Made by a program: the position numbers and the translations under genes. A stretch of DNA of 64,000 nucleotides from Meloidogyne chitwoodi (lineage: Eukaryota > Nematoda > Chromadorea > Rhabditida > Meloidogynidae), in NCBI GenBank assembly GCA_015183035.1, contig JACZZP010000017.1, positions 1,798,001 to 1,862,000 of the forward strand. Direction: 5' to 3'. Positions within the stretch are counted from its first letter, which is position 1, and every line of letters begins with the position of its first letter. The notes under the pieces are model-generated. The model worked only from the letters and a program-made list of their open reading frames with translations. It did not search any database and was not told the origin of the DNA. Positions 21,187 through 34,412 of this stretch are shown piece after piece.

Positions 21187-24100
21187 TTACAAAACTGTAT
21201 CAGAACTTTCCGGAGAAGCTAATAATACACTTCTTTCCTCATTATTATCTTCTTCTTCGTCTAAACCTTCCCTTCTTTTATTGTCTTTTTGTAATTTCTT
21301 TTTATTTTCTTCTTCATTATTTTTTCCCATTTTATTATTTAATAAATTATCTTTTTCAGAGACATCTGATTTTAAAATTATTTTTTGTTGTTTTCTTAAT
21401 TGTTGTTTTTGTGTTGTTGAACAAGAAGGTATTTGTTGCTGAGCATCTTCATTACTTTCAGGACTTTTTCTTTCTTTTTGATTCTTTCGTTGTGAGCTAT
21501 AATTGTTCTAAAATATTGGTATTTTAAAAATATTTTTATTTTTTTATTTTTAAAAAATAATTAAATGTGAAATTTGTGTTTTTTGTGGTTTTCTTATAAC
21601 GGGAGTCAACTTTTAAAATTAAAAAAAATTAAAATTCTTTTATTTTAAATAATATATTAATAAAAAATAATTTAAATTTTAATATTCTAATAAAATTAAT
21701 TACCTTATTTATTGTTGTATTTATTGTTTTTCTTTGTTGTACTCCCTCACAAAAGCTTTCCACTTCCTCAGCCTCTGGTGTTGTAGAATCACTACTACAA
21801 ATATTTTTATTAATTTTTTGTAAATTTAAAGATGTTGAAGAATATTTTTGTTTTGGTAAAAAGGAAGAAGATTGTTTTGAATTTGTTTGATTTTGACGAA
21901 AAAATGTTAACAATTCTTCCAAATCAAGATTTAGTTTATTTTGCATTGATTCCAATGTGCTAATTAATTTAATAAAAATATTTTTATTTATTTAAAAAAA
22001 TTACCTTTCAATATTTTCTAATCGTCTATCAATTTGGTCAAAATGTTCTTCATTTCTTTGTTGTTGACGAAAAAAATATAACTGTTGTTGTTGTTGATCA
22101 TTTGTATTATATCCATAATTTAATGATGAAGAAATAGGAGGAGGAGGAGGTGGTGGAGGTGAAAATGAAGTTAATAAAAAGGAAGAATTATTATTTAAAT
22201 TATTATTAATTAAATTATTATTATTAATTCTTTCATCTCCTCCATTCTCTGAAGCATCAACAGCTGGAAATGTATAATCAATATTTGAACCAAAAGTTGA
22301 AGAAATTGGTGGTGGAGATTTTTGAAAATCTTCTGATTGTTGTTGACTATTATTTCTTGAACCCATTCCTGTAAGTGAACGAAGAACACACCCATAACCT
22401 GTTGTTGTGTTTATATCTGCTGAAGAAAAATAATAAATAAAAAAAAAATAAGGATTTTGGTCAAATATTAATAATTTTTCAGAAAGAAAAAATAACAAAC
22501 AAAAATTAAATAAATTATTAAAAATTAATACTGTTTTGTTGCTGTGGTACAGTTGTTGTTGGTGTTGGTGCTTCAATAGATACTTGCGGCCTTAATTCAT
22601 CAGCAAATAATGGACGAAACTGAGACGAATATGCACGAAAATCTAGAAAAATAAAGTTAACTCAGAATTTTAAACTTCCGGAAAGGAAATAATAAATCAG
22701 AATTTTAAACTTTCCGGAAAGGAAATAATAAATCAGAATTTTAAACTTCCGGAAATAATATTAATAAATCAGAATTTTAAACTTTCCGGAAATAATATTA
22801 ATAAATCAGAATTTTAAACTTTCCGGAAATAATATTAATAAATCAGAATTTTAAACTTTCCGGAAATAATATTAATAAATCAGAATTTTAAACTTCCGGA
22901 AATAATATTAATAAATCAGAATTTTAAACTTTCCGGAAATAATATTAATAAATCAGAATTTTAAACTTTCCGGAAATAATATTAATAAATCAGAATTTTA
23001 AACTTTCCGGAAATAATATTAATAAATCAGAATTTTAAACTTTCCGGAAATAATATTAATAAATCAGAATTTTAAACTTTCCGGAAATAATATTAATAAA
23101 TCAGAATTTTAAACTTTCCGGAAATAATAGTATTAACCTTCACACTGGTTTTCCCTGTTAATCTGAGATGAATTAATACCCCCACGTTGTATAGGCATAA
23201 CCATTAAATGATTTTGCTGATTTTGTGTTTGTTGTTTTTGTATAGAAGAAGAAGAAGAAAGTCTTCCAGTTAATGGAGGATGAAATAAACGACTATGATT
23301 TTTTCTTGAAAGAGTTTCATCTCTCAAATTATAATTAATAATTAAATGTTTGCAAAAATGTTCGGCAAATTCTGGATACATTTCCAAAACATCCAAAAGA
23401 TCATCTCGAAGAATTTTATGTAAATCACAGTAAGTTAAAGCACGAACTGAGCAACTTTAAAGTTTTGAAATTTTTAAAAAATATTTTAAATTATTTAATT
23501 TACTCACGAAGCTTTACCAACATCTTCATTGAGCATTGGATTTTCACCAAAAACTTCATCTTTGCCTAATTTATTAATAAAATTATTTTTAATAATTATT
23601 AAAATAAAAAGAACAAACCAATAATGCTTACAACCATATCATCTTTTACAATTTCAACAGAACCGCGTGCAATAAAATATAGACCAGTAAGTATATCGCC
23701 ACGATGAACTGCAAAAATTATATAAATAAAAAAATTCAAGTTTATTTATTTTTCAAGTTTATTTTTTATCTTAAACAAACCTAAAGTATCTCCTGGTGGA
23801 GCATGCGTTGTCCGAAAGCTAAAATTATAAAAAAATATTTTATTTATTAAAAATAAATTTAAATAATACCGCATGCTTAAAGCTCTTAAACACCCTGGTG
23901 AACATTTAGCAAAAGCAAGAGAAGTATTGAGCAAATTTCTGTTTAAATGCAAACAAATATCTGCTTGAAGGCAATCAGGAAATCCTTTTAAAACCTAAAA
24001 AATATTTTTTTTAATTTAATTAATTAAAAAAAATATATTACTGTATTCATATCAATTCCATTTGTATATGACCACGCATGTTGAAAATATTCCTCTAACC

Positions 24101-27100
24101 TTTGTCTTAGAGGATTTGGAATTTGATGAAAACGGATGAATTCTCGCAAACGGCTCATCTCTATAAAAATATAAAATAATTAAATAAACTTGAAAATTCC
24201 AAGTTTATTACAAACTTAAGTTTAATTATTTCAAGTTTAATTATTCAAAGTTTATTTATTCTAAGTTTATTATTTTTTTTAAATTGAAGTTTATTTTTTA
24301 AAAACTTAAGTTTATTTAATTAAAATTATATCAGTATTTTCCAAGTTTATTTCTTATTGCTTACCAGTGTGATACCTTGCCGTTCCACTATAAAGCCGTT
24401 GGATAATTGCCGATACTATAAAATTATTAAAAAAATTAAATTTATTAAATAAAAATAATAATAACCATTTCCAAATACAGAAGCATACATTAAAGAGCCT
24501 AATATCATCATAATTATAGTAAAAATTTTTTCTGAGTCAGTTGTAGCACTGACATTACCAAAACCAATTGAGGTAATAGTTGAAAGTGTAAAATATAGAG
24601 AAGTGACATAACGAGATTTTAAGGATGGTCCTCTTTTTAAATAAAATTAAAAATATTAATTTTTAAATTTTTTAAAATATTTTTTTAAACTTACCCAGCT
24701 GTTATAGAACCATTTTTAGTTCGATGATAAGGTTCATTTAAGTGTCGAGCTTAATTTAAAAAATTAAAATTTTAAATTAAATTTTGTTAAATTACACAGT
24801 TGGTGAAGCCAAGTAATATTCTACAAAAAAAATATTTTTAATTTATTTATTTTAATTAAAAAAATTTAATTTAAATAAAAAAAATATTTTAATTTAATTA
24901 AAATAAAAATATTTAATTTTAATATTTTTAAAATTATTTTTTAATTTTAAATTAAATTTCAAAAAACTTTATGAGGCAATTCTGTAGAGCCTATAGCATA
25001 CCAAATACCTTAAAATTATTTAAAAAATTAAAAATAATTTAAAAAAATAAAATTTACATGCTAGCCAATGAGCAATTAATGCAAATGTAGCCATCCAAAA
25101 ATAAATAAAAAAAATTTAAAATAAATTATTTAAATATACCAAAAGTAAAAGAACAGCAGCACCATATTCGGAATACCTATCAAGTTTTCTTGCTACCTAA
25201 TAAATTAATTTAAATTTAAAAATTAAATTATTAAACAAACCCGTACAAGACGCAAAAGGCGAGCTGTTTTTAAAAGGCCAATTAATGTTGTTGTCTATTA
25301 AAATTAAAAAAAATAATTAATAATTTTTTTGGAAAATTAAAAAAATTTAATTAAAATTTTTTTAAAAATAAATTCATTAAAAACCACATATTAAATATAA
25401 TTTATTTTTTAATTAAAAAAAATTTTTACTTCATCACTATCAGTTTCAACCAATAACAAATCAAAAGGTACAGCTGCTACTCTGTGAAATAAAAATAAAA
25501 ATTTTAAAAATAAATAATAATTTACAAATAAATAATTAATTTAAAAATACTTACGCGTCAATAAAAAACCATCCCTAAATTAAATATAATAAAATTAGAA
25601 TTGAGTTTAAAAAAATAAACTTTAAAATAATGCAATGCTATTTTCCCTGGATCGCTAACAACTTCATCGTTATCATTCTATAATATAAGTAAAATAAACG
25701 AATATAAATTACAGTAAAACTTAAGTTTAAAAACATTAAATAAATAAACTTGTTTATAAAATTAAATAAACAAGTTTAGAAAAATAAATAAACTTGTTTG
25801 TAAAAACTTAAGTTTTTAAAAATAAATAAAAATAAACTTAAGTTTGAACTTAAATAAACTTAAGATATTTTTTTAATTAACTTACAACGTAAGTTGTTCG
25901 AAAGTTAATTACTGAAAAATTAAAAAATTAAATTAATAAAAAATAAATATTTTTTACTGATATCAATAATGAAGAAAATGTCAACAATGAGATCCTTAAA
26001 ATAATTTTTAATTAAAAAACAATTTTATTTTTACAATAATTTCCATAGGCTCTCCAAACTTAGCTTTCCTCTGTAGGGTATTTTGACCCTAAAAAATTAT
26101 TTTTTTAATTTTAAAATTTAAATATTATTAAAAAATATATATACTTCTTTTAAAAGGAATGCTGCTACATAAGGCTATAAAATTTAAAAAATTAAAAAAT
26201 TTTTAAAATTAAATAACCGTAAAAATGGCTGTGTAAATAACAAGAAGAAGAATTCTAAAAAAATTTAAAAAATTTTATTTTAATTTTTAAAAAATGTTAG
26301 AAATTTAGAAAATATTTAATTAAACACACATCCAATCCCATACAGCTTTAAAAGGTGAATAATGAATAATAGTGCAATGATGAAGCCTGTTTGGTTGCAA
26401 TTTGTACTAAAAAATGTTTAATTAATTTAAAATAAATTTAAAAATTAATTTTTAGTTAAAACTTTTTTTAAAATAATTTTAAAAAATTCTTTTTTATTTT
26501 TAAAATTAAAAAATACCTCAGGAATGACATCCGCCCCTAGACTGAGTACCTAAAATTTATAAAATAAAAGTTATTATTTTTTAAATTAAAATAAAAAAAA
26601 TAAATTTAACGAAAATTAACCTAAAAACTTTATTTATTTTAATTTTTATTCAAAAATACCTTAAGAAATCTAACATTAGCAAAAAAAGCTCCTAATGCGG
26701 GTCTAAGAGGAGGAAAAGGTAAAATTACAGGAGTTGGAATTTTATTATTATTATTATTATAAAAAGATGGAGGTGAAGAAGGGACTAATGAAATAGATGA
26801 AGAAGATTCTTCAAAAAAATCAAAATTTAAAGAATTTTGTTGTTGAAATGTTTGAATTGCTTGACTTAACATTTTTATTTAGATTTTATTTTTATTTTGC
26901 GAAAACAAATAAAAATGGGGATTAAAAAAGAAAAATTGCTATTTAGGTTTTTTACACTAAAAAAGTGTTTTTTACGCCATTTTTCTTTTTTTATGTTAAT
27001 TAGTTAAGACAAACTTTTTTTAAATATTATTTGATGTCACCTAATGATGTAATAAAAATATTATAAAAAAATAAACTTAAAAATAAACTTGAATTATTTA

Positions 27101-27957
27101 ATATAATCCAAGTTTATTTAATATAATCCAAGTTTATTTAATATAATTAAAGTTTAAAAAATAACCCTAAAAAAACTAAAAACAAACTTAAGTTTTAAAT
27201 AAATTTGAAATTAACAAACTAGAAATAAATTTGGTAAAACAACTAAAAAAATTATTGTATACAATTAATAAACATTTTTACTCATTTTGTCCAATATTAA
27301 TTATATATTAATTTAAATATATTTATCATTAAATATGAATTTATATTCAATTTTATTTTAACTTACATTATTTATAACTCTAGAAGTTCTTCTAACATGT
27401 TTATGACCACCTCCAGGTGTAGATGGAGGTAATAATAAACTATTTGAACTTAAAGTTTCTGCTGCTAAAGAAGAAGCATTTATTGCTGCACTGCATTTTG
27501 CTGCTGCTGTTCTTTGATATCTACAAGTTCCTGTTGAGGAAAATGGTGGTGGTGGTGATTGTAAAGGAGTAAGAGGAGGGGGAGGACTTGTAGAGGGAGG
27601 GGAAAGTCTATCCAACGATTTTGTAGTTGATTTCTTACTGCTATTATTATTTTTAGTATCATCTCCTCCATTTAAATGTTCTTGTTTAAAAGAAGAAGGA
27701 GTAAATCTTTGATTATTACGTTTATAATAATGAGGGAATTGATGAGTAAATTCTCCACTTATTTTTTGTTTTTCACCTAAAGCACCCGTTGATAATTTTT
27801 TTGTTGGAGTTGAAGAAAGTCTAGAAGCGACAGCAGAAATAGAAGAGCGACCGCCACTACGAGAAGAGGAACGGGCAACACCAGTTGTTGTTATAGTTGA
27901 AATACTATTATCTTCAATTGAATCGTCTGTTGTTCCCCCAAACACACAAGTTTTCAT
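21187..27957 (-). CDS. unc-103: ERG-type voltage-gated potassium channel (UNC-103/HERG ortholog)
   Basis: It should form a tetrameric K+ channel setting excitability of nerve and muscle. The minus strand encodes, over roughly 20 small exons, the pre-S1 segment ([31 protein letters not shown]), S1 ([20 protein letters not shown]), S2-S3, the S4 sensor [20 protein letters not shown], the pore TSIGFGNVS (HERG has SVGFGN), and S6 [20 protein letters not shown]. The C-linker ([20 protein letters not shown]) and a cyclic-nucleotide-binding homology domain ([20 protein letters not shown]) follow, then a long Gln/Asn/Ser-rich tail ending SSDTVL at 21190. No PAS domain is seen at the N-terminus. Two alternative N-termini are likely: an exon from ATG 27957 ending in a GTAAGT donor at 27364-27359, and a second ATG at 26872 ([16 protein letters not shown]) without an upstream acceptor. 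Intron repeats are listed separately. Confidence 0.93.
22650..23128. repeat. Minisatellite of about 37-bp units containing TTTCCGGAAA, in an unc-103 intron
   Basis: About 13 head-to-tail units contain AATCAGAATTTTAAAC plus the palindrome TTTCCGGAA; the first few have a variant spacer (GGAAAGGAAATAATAAATC). Units are nearly identical, pointing to recent expansion. It lies between coding exons of the C-terminal tail (23133-23396 and 22584-22642). Confidence 0.9.
24180..24350. repeat. AAGTTTATTT-seeded imperfect repeats in an unc-103 intron
   Basis: Eight or more imperfect copies of 'caagtttatt' or 'aacttaagtttaatt' fill this intron. The same seed recurs at 25690-25865, 27065-27240 and in the spacer 20600-21110. 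Confidence 0.55.
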
Positions 27958-30900
27958 TTATAATTTAATATTTGTTTTAATGATTTATAATTGTTTTTGT
28001 GTTGTTTAATCTTTTAATTAATGTTTTGTTAATGTGACTTTTTACGATGTTTTAATGATGTTTTGATAAATGTTTTGTTCTGATTTTAATGTTTTTACAA
28101 ATGTTTAGATGTTTTTAGTAAGCGAGTTTTTTGTTTTCAAACTTTCTATGTTCTTACAACTTGAATGATGTTTTGATGTTTATATTGTTGTTTAGTGCTT
28201 TTGTGTTTTAATGTTTTGTTTAATTCTTTCCTTTTACTTATAAATGTTTATTCTTTGTATTAAACTAACTTTGTTGTTTTGTGTTTTGATGTTTTATTAT
28301 TTCTATTATGTAAAACACACTTTCTCTAGTCTTCCCCTCTACTCTAACAAATATATAAATAAATAATAATAGTAGTAATAGAAAGCATTAACACTTTGAA
28401 AAAAAGTTGAATAAATTAATTGTATAAAAGTTTAAGTTTATGAAATTAGCCTATATTAAACTTTAGAATTTCTTTGAAAAAAAATAGAGAAAATTTAAAA
28501 AATAATAAAATAAAATAAAAAAATATTAAATGTTTTAAAATTATATTTTTTAAGCTATATAAGCCAAGTTAAACAATTTTTATAGTAATTTAGTTTCATT
28601 GGCTTTTAAAAATGACACGCAAAGTAGAAAATGAATAACAAAAAATTAGATTTTAAGAGAAAAAATAAAAAAATTGGTAGGAGAATATACTGGGGACTAA
28701 TTCAGAATTTAAAACACTCCTAGTTAGTCCAAATTAAAGAAAATAGAGTTTAAATTGGAATAACTCAGAGTTTAATTTAATTAAAAGATGGAACAGATGG
28801 GAAAAGTCAGTGGAGTGATCTGTGAAGGACTTTGTCAGAGTGAAAAATAAGGAATAAAAAGAAAAGAATTAATTAAATAAATACCCCAAAATTATCAAAA
28901 AAAATTATTTAATAAAATAAAAAAAGAAACAGAAAAAGGAAATGGATAAAAATAAGAAAATTAGCTATCCATTTTACCCGGCAAAGACGATAAAAAAAAT
29001 AAAAAAAAATTCAAGAAGAATTTTTTAAAAAAATGTACTTACTTAAAACTATATCTTTTTAACTTCTCTTTTATTTTTTTTAATGTCGAGAAAAGGAGAA
29101 AAAACATTTAGGGGAAATAAACGTTGAAAGAAAGACACTTAATTTTGCCAAATGAAATTTTATTTTTTTAAAATATTTTTTTAGTTTAAAAAAATGTCAA
29201 CTAGAAAAAAATAAATTAATACTCCAAATTAAAGGTATTTTAAATTAAAAAAAATTTTTTTTAATAAGCGCAGAAAACTTGAAACTTTTTCTTTAATAAA
29301 AAAATTAAAAAGGGGGGAGTATACAAAAATAAATTTTTTTTAGGTACTAGGAAATAAAGAAGCAAGGGAGAAGATATGTATAAACCCTTTTTGTTGGCTT
29401 AGCGGAAAAGCAAAAATAAAATAAAAATAAAAAGAAAAGAGCCGGTGGACGGGAAAGAGAATTATATATTTTGGCAATATCTAATATTTAAAACAGACCA
29501 AAACAAAAAAGGAATAAAAATAAAATAAATAAAAAAGAAATACTTGCTTTTCTTCTTCTTTATTTTTCTTTTGTCCTTTGCCTTTAAAAAAAGAACCTAA
29601 AAAAAGAAAAGAATTTTTGGATAAAATGAAAAAAGAAGAGATGTAAAATAAATAAAAAAGGAAGAATATATAAGGATATAATATATTGACAATATATTAT
29701 TTAGCAAGAAAGAATTGATAACCAAAAAAGGGTATTTTTTGGTAGTTTATAAAGTCTGGTCGGAACGAGAGTTTTAGGGAGTCATTTCATATATTTTTAA
29801 TTTTTAGTTACCGGTCCATGTTTTTAAAAATTACGGCTCTAGGTTAAAGGGAGACTATTAGAGTCTTAAAAATAAAATATGTAGTTATATTCTCTTAACA
29901 AATATATTCTTTTTTAGTAAAAAATATTGCAGCCCAAGGGGTCAATAAATAAATATAATGTAAAATACTTGTTCTTCTTCTACTTTAAAACATTATATCT
30001 AGGTATATATTTATATGTTTTTTTCTTTGGCATTAATATGTTTTTGCAAAAACAAAAAACTAAACAAATAAAAAAATACACAACTTTAATGATGACGTGT
30101 TTAAAGAATAAATAAAGAATAAAATACATAAAACAAAAAATAATTAATTGAAAATAACTGAAAAATAGAGATTTTTATTAATTTTTTAATAATAAAAAGA
30201 TCGGGGCGTAATTAATAAATTTTAAAAATTTATTAATTTATTTAATTTATTAAAATCAATAAAATTAAATTTAAAAAATAATCAAAGCATTTAAATAAAA
30301 AATATGTGTGCAAAAATGAACGATTTTAAAATAATAAAAAATTAAAGGAAAAAAAGGTAAAGCTTTTTTTAAATAAAATAAGCAATGCCTCTATGTTCCA
30401 ATCATTTTTCTTTTTAAATATTTATGGAAAAAATGAGAGAATTTTTTTTATTATTTTTTTGAATATTAAAAAATAAATAAATAAAAATATTAAAATAATA
30501 AAAAAATTTTTTAAATTAAGCTAAGGTTATCTAACTAATTTAATTTCCAAAAAATTAAATAAAAATACAATTAATTATTCTCTATAAAAATTATTGTAAA
30601 TAAAAGACATTAATTTTTCCTAAATTTATCCTTTATGTACATCAAATTAATTTTAAAAAATAAAAAATAAATTTTAAAATAAAGAAAGACTTAAATGACT
30701 AATATAAAAATTCTAATTAATTAAATATATTTAGATTAAAATGACAGATAAAAAATATATCTAAAGAACAGTAATCTGTCAATTTTAGTGATTGGTAGTG
30801 AAACGCCCCTAGATTGCTGAACATTTTTATTTAATTTTCTTTTTATTTATAAAAATAACACCTGCGTTTTTTAATTCTTTGGTCTTTATGCACAAAAATT

Positions 30901-32950
30901 AATGTAAAATTAATTTTAAAAAGCAAAATATTTATAATTAATTTTACCAACTTTCCGGAAAACACAAAGGAAGAACATGTTTGTTTGCATAACTTTCAGG
31001 AAGGAAAGTAAAGAAAATACATAAAATATAAAAACATTTCCGGAAAACATTTAATAAACAGTCTTCTTTACAAACATAATTATAGCAGTAAAACTTTTCG
31101 GAAATATTACGGAGTTTAAAAAAAACATTGTTATAAAATCATAACAATAAAAACATTTCTTATAAACATAATTATAGCAGTAAAACATTCCGGAAAGTTT
31201 AAAAAACATTGTTTTATACAAAACATTTAAAACATTATAAAAGTAATAAAAATACGTCATTTTCTCCCTTATAAATTTGTATAAATTAATAGGTATATGT
31301 ATATATTTATTGTACAATTATTTAAATATTAATTTGTGTTTTAAATATTTCGAATGATTTTTTATGTCTTTTAGTACATTTTTATTTTTTTTTAACTGAA
31401 TTTTTTGTTGCGCGTTTAGTAGACAAGGAAAACAAAAATAATATTTTTAGTATATTCTAGAGGCAATAAATTGGACTTGGCATTTTTAGTAAAATAAAGG
31501 GAGGAAAGACAAGTTTAAAAAGAAAATAAATGAAGATGATGTTAACGAATAAATATAATAATAAATTATTTTAGACAAAAATAAGAAAATTCAAAAAAAA
31601 TTGTTTATTATTTCTAAAAATTTATATCGAATTTAAAAATTAGAAAAAAATCGGATACATATTTATGAACCCAAATAAATTGAAAAAAATTAATTTAAAA
31701 ATTTTTTTAAATATATTTAAAAAATACTCCCTTTACTAATTTAGGATTAATTTATAAAATATTTTTTTTAATAAAAAAAAATTATTATATTAAAAAATTA
31801 GTTTAAAAGTGCATTAAATTTTAAAGAAAAAAGAAGTAGACCAAAACAATTTAATTAATTAAAAAAAAATTTTTTTTAATAAATTTGAAGAGGAAAAATA
31901 TTTTATTATTTTATTTAAAAAACATTAAAAATAAAGAACACTTTTTTGGGGGGAAATATTTTTAAATTATTTATACAAGGAAGAATGAAAAAAAAAATAT
32001 CAAAATTTAAATAAAAAATACTTTAATTTAACAATTTAAATATTTTTATTTTTAATAAAAATATTAAAAAAAAATTTAAAAAAGAAATTTAAAAAAACTC
32101 ACAGTTCTCATATTTGCTGTATGCCTAAACAAATGCAGCAAAGCTGTACTATTGCTTGCTATTTGATCTTTAGTGTTATTATTGTTGTTAAGCAGTTTTA
32201 ATAATTAATTACAAACTGCTTGGGCAGTTTGTAAAAGAAGAAAAAAATAATTTATTAATTTAAAAAATAAACTTTTTTTATTCTGAAAAAACAAATAAAT
32301 TTAATTAAAAGAAAGCAGAAATAGCTTTAAGTATTTCAGAATAATTTAAAAAATCAGAATTATCAAAATCAGAAAAGAACGCATAATTAAAACCAGAATT
32401 AGCAAAATCAGAATTCTTAAACTTAAAATAATCAGAATTTTAAAAATCAGAAAATTCTGAAAAATCAGAATTTTTAAAAACAGAAGAATTCTGAAAAATC
32501 AGAATAAAAAGTAAAAGAGGAATTTTGTGAAAAATAAATAAACTTTGTTTGACCAAAAATCATTTTTATATAAAATACATATAAATGTAGTATAATTAAA
32601 ATATATTGTTATAGATAAAAGTAAAAAATTTACTAAAATTTAACAAATAAAAAAAAATTTTTTAAATAAAAATTAGTTAAATAAATCTTTTTTTGTTAAT
32701 AAAAAATAGCATTATTTTCCAACTTTTTTTTTCATCAATTTGTGTCAATCAGAGCTTTTTCTCTCACATTTGGCCTTAAAACTTTGGTTAAATAACTTTA
32801 AAACTAATCGATGTCTGATGGACAAAAAAACAGATTTTATTTTATATGTCTCTCTCCGGATCGAGAAAATTGGAAAAGTAAAGCTTAAAAGTGTAAAAAA
32901 AAAGGAAAAAAGGAAGAGAGAAGAGACAATAAGTAAAACGGCCTGAGCAG

Positions 32951-33312
32951 GGGATTGGCACTTTTGGACGCTGTATGTTGGGCGAACATTTATAAAAAGA
33001 CAAATGAAGACTTATAAAGCTAAAAATTTGTACAAATAGCCTCAATAGGTATATCTAAAAGTTGTAAAAATTTTAAAATTTTTGGTTGTGTATCTGAGAA
33101 ATTGTAAAAGAAAATGTCGAATTTTCGAATAATGTTGAGACTCATTTGACCATAACTTCTGAAATAATTAACCAAAAATTCTGAAATTTTTAAAATAATT
33201 AAATAATTCTATTAAGACTATCTCTGCAAAATTTCATTGTTATAGAATAACGTCATGTGGAGATATAATTGCACGCGCCCAACCAATCCCGCGCCTAAAC
33301 GTTCCCATCCCT
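32951..33312. mobile_element. Copy of the dispersed GGACGTT...-ended repeat family
   Basis: Left end GGGGATTGGCACTTTTGGAC and right end CGCGCCTAAACGTTCCCAT are imperfect inverted copies. The interior phrase 'ccataacttctgaaataatt' followed by 'aaccaaaaattctgaaattt' closely matches, in reverse or direct orientation, the copies near 56.1 and 58.05 kb. Confidence 0.5.
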
Positions 33313-34304
33313 TAAGCGCCGCAACAACAATTACCTCACTTTTTTCGTTTTTACTTTTTATTCCGCTTATTCACACGCTATTCACAAACATAAAAAGACT
33401 GACAAACAATAGAATATTATGTAAGGATATAAGTAGATATATTGATTTCAAAACCACAAAAAAATAAAATAAAAATAAGGGGAAAAGAGGGTTACAGCCA
33501 ATTAAAAATTATTTTAAAAAAGTTGAAAAATATTTAAAAAAAATTTTAAAGTGCAATTTATAGCAGATACTTACAAGTATAAAATATAAAAAGATTAAGC
33601 ATATTGGTTAATTAATAAAAAAGTTGTGAGAGATTACGTTGTATAGGTAAAGGAGCAACGGCATGACCAATAGTTCGTTTTTTTCCAATAACTTTTTTAT
33701 AAAAAAATTTTTTTTAACATTCTTGGTATCTTTCGATAGAGCAAAAAATTAGCTTTAAAATAGATTAAAATAAATTATTAAATTTTTTAATAATAAAAAG
33801 TTATGGTTAAAAAACAGACAAAAGACATCCCTTACATCTTTAAATATTTTTAAATTTTTTTTTCAATTTTGCAAGCCTAAAATGCACTCAAAGGAATGAA
33901 AAAATGAGAAAAAATCTATGCGTTCATTTTACTTAACAAATTTAATTTTAACAGGACAGACGAAGAATGGCATGGAAATAAATATTATTAAAAAAGGAAA
34001 TATTTTACCTATTTTTTAAAATTTTATTTTCTTAAAAAATTGAGATTTTTAATAAATATTGATTTTTTTAATTTAATAATTTTAAATATTTAAAAATTAA
34101 ATAAAAATTTTAAAAATTAAATTGGTCCCTGATGACTGTTTTTCACCCATCAAAATTCTGAAGAAAATAAATAAATATTTATTTATACAAAAAACAATAA
34201 TAATTTATTAATATATTCCCATAGGATAGTTAAAAGTGGATTGTATTACCAATTATTTAAAAAATTATAAATGAACGTTTAGACGTAAGAAATGTCTGGC
34301 GCGC

Positions 34305-34412
34305 TTCTGAAAAATTAAAATATTTTAAATCAGAATATTCTGAAAAATTAAAATATTTTAAATCAGAATATTCTGAAAAATTAAAATATTTTAAATCAGA
34401 ATATTCTGAAAA
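34305..34412. repeat. 33-bp tandem repeat, three copies
   Basis: Three almost perfect head-to-tail units made of TCTGAAAAATTAAAAT and ATTTTAAATCAGAATAT; the TCAGAATATTCTGA junction is itself a perfect palindrome, so each unit boundary can fold into a hairpin. Confidence 0.85.

Noticed and set aside
22001..22576. Single 191-residue ORF as a separate gene
   Set aside because: Its second half (from [18 protein letters not shown]) is an exon of the unc-103 C-terminal tail and the first half is intron read-through.
22650..23128. CRISPR-like array because of regular near-identical units
   Set aside because: The units are contiguous tandem repeats without unique spacers, in a nematode channel intron.
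31051..31317. 88-residue Tyr/Phe/Lys-rich frame on the minus strand
   Set aside because: It is made of the local TTCCGGAAA and 'aaacataattatagcagtaaaac' duplication; compositionally typical of A/T repeats.
32740..33467. Three frames of 67-70 residues around 32.8-33.4 kb
   Set aside because: They overlap a dispersed-repeat copy, lack introns with good signals and show no domain character.
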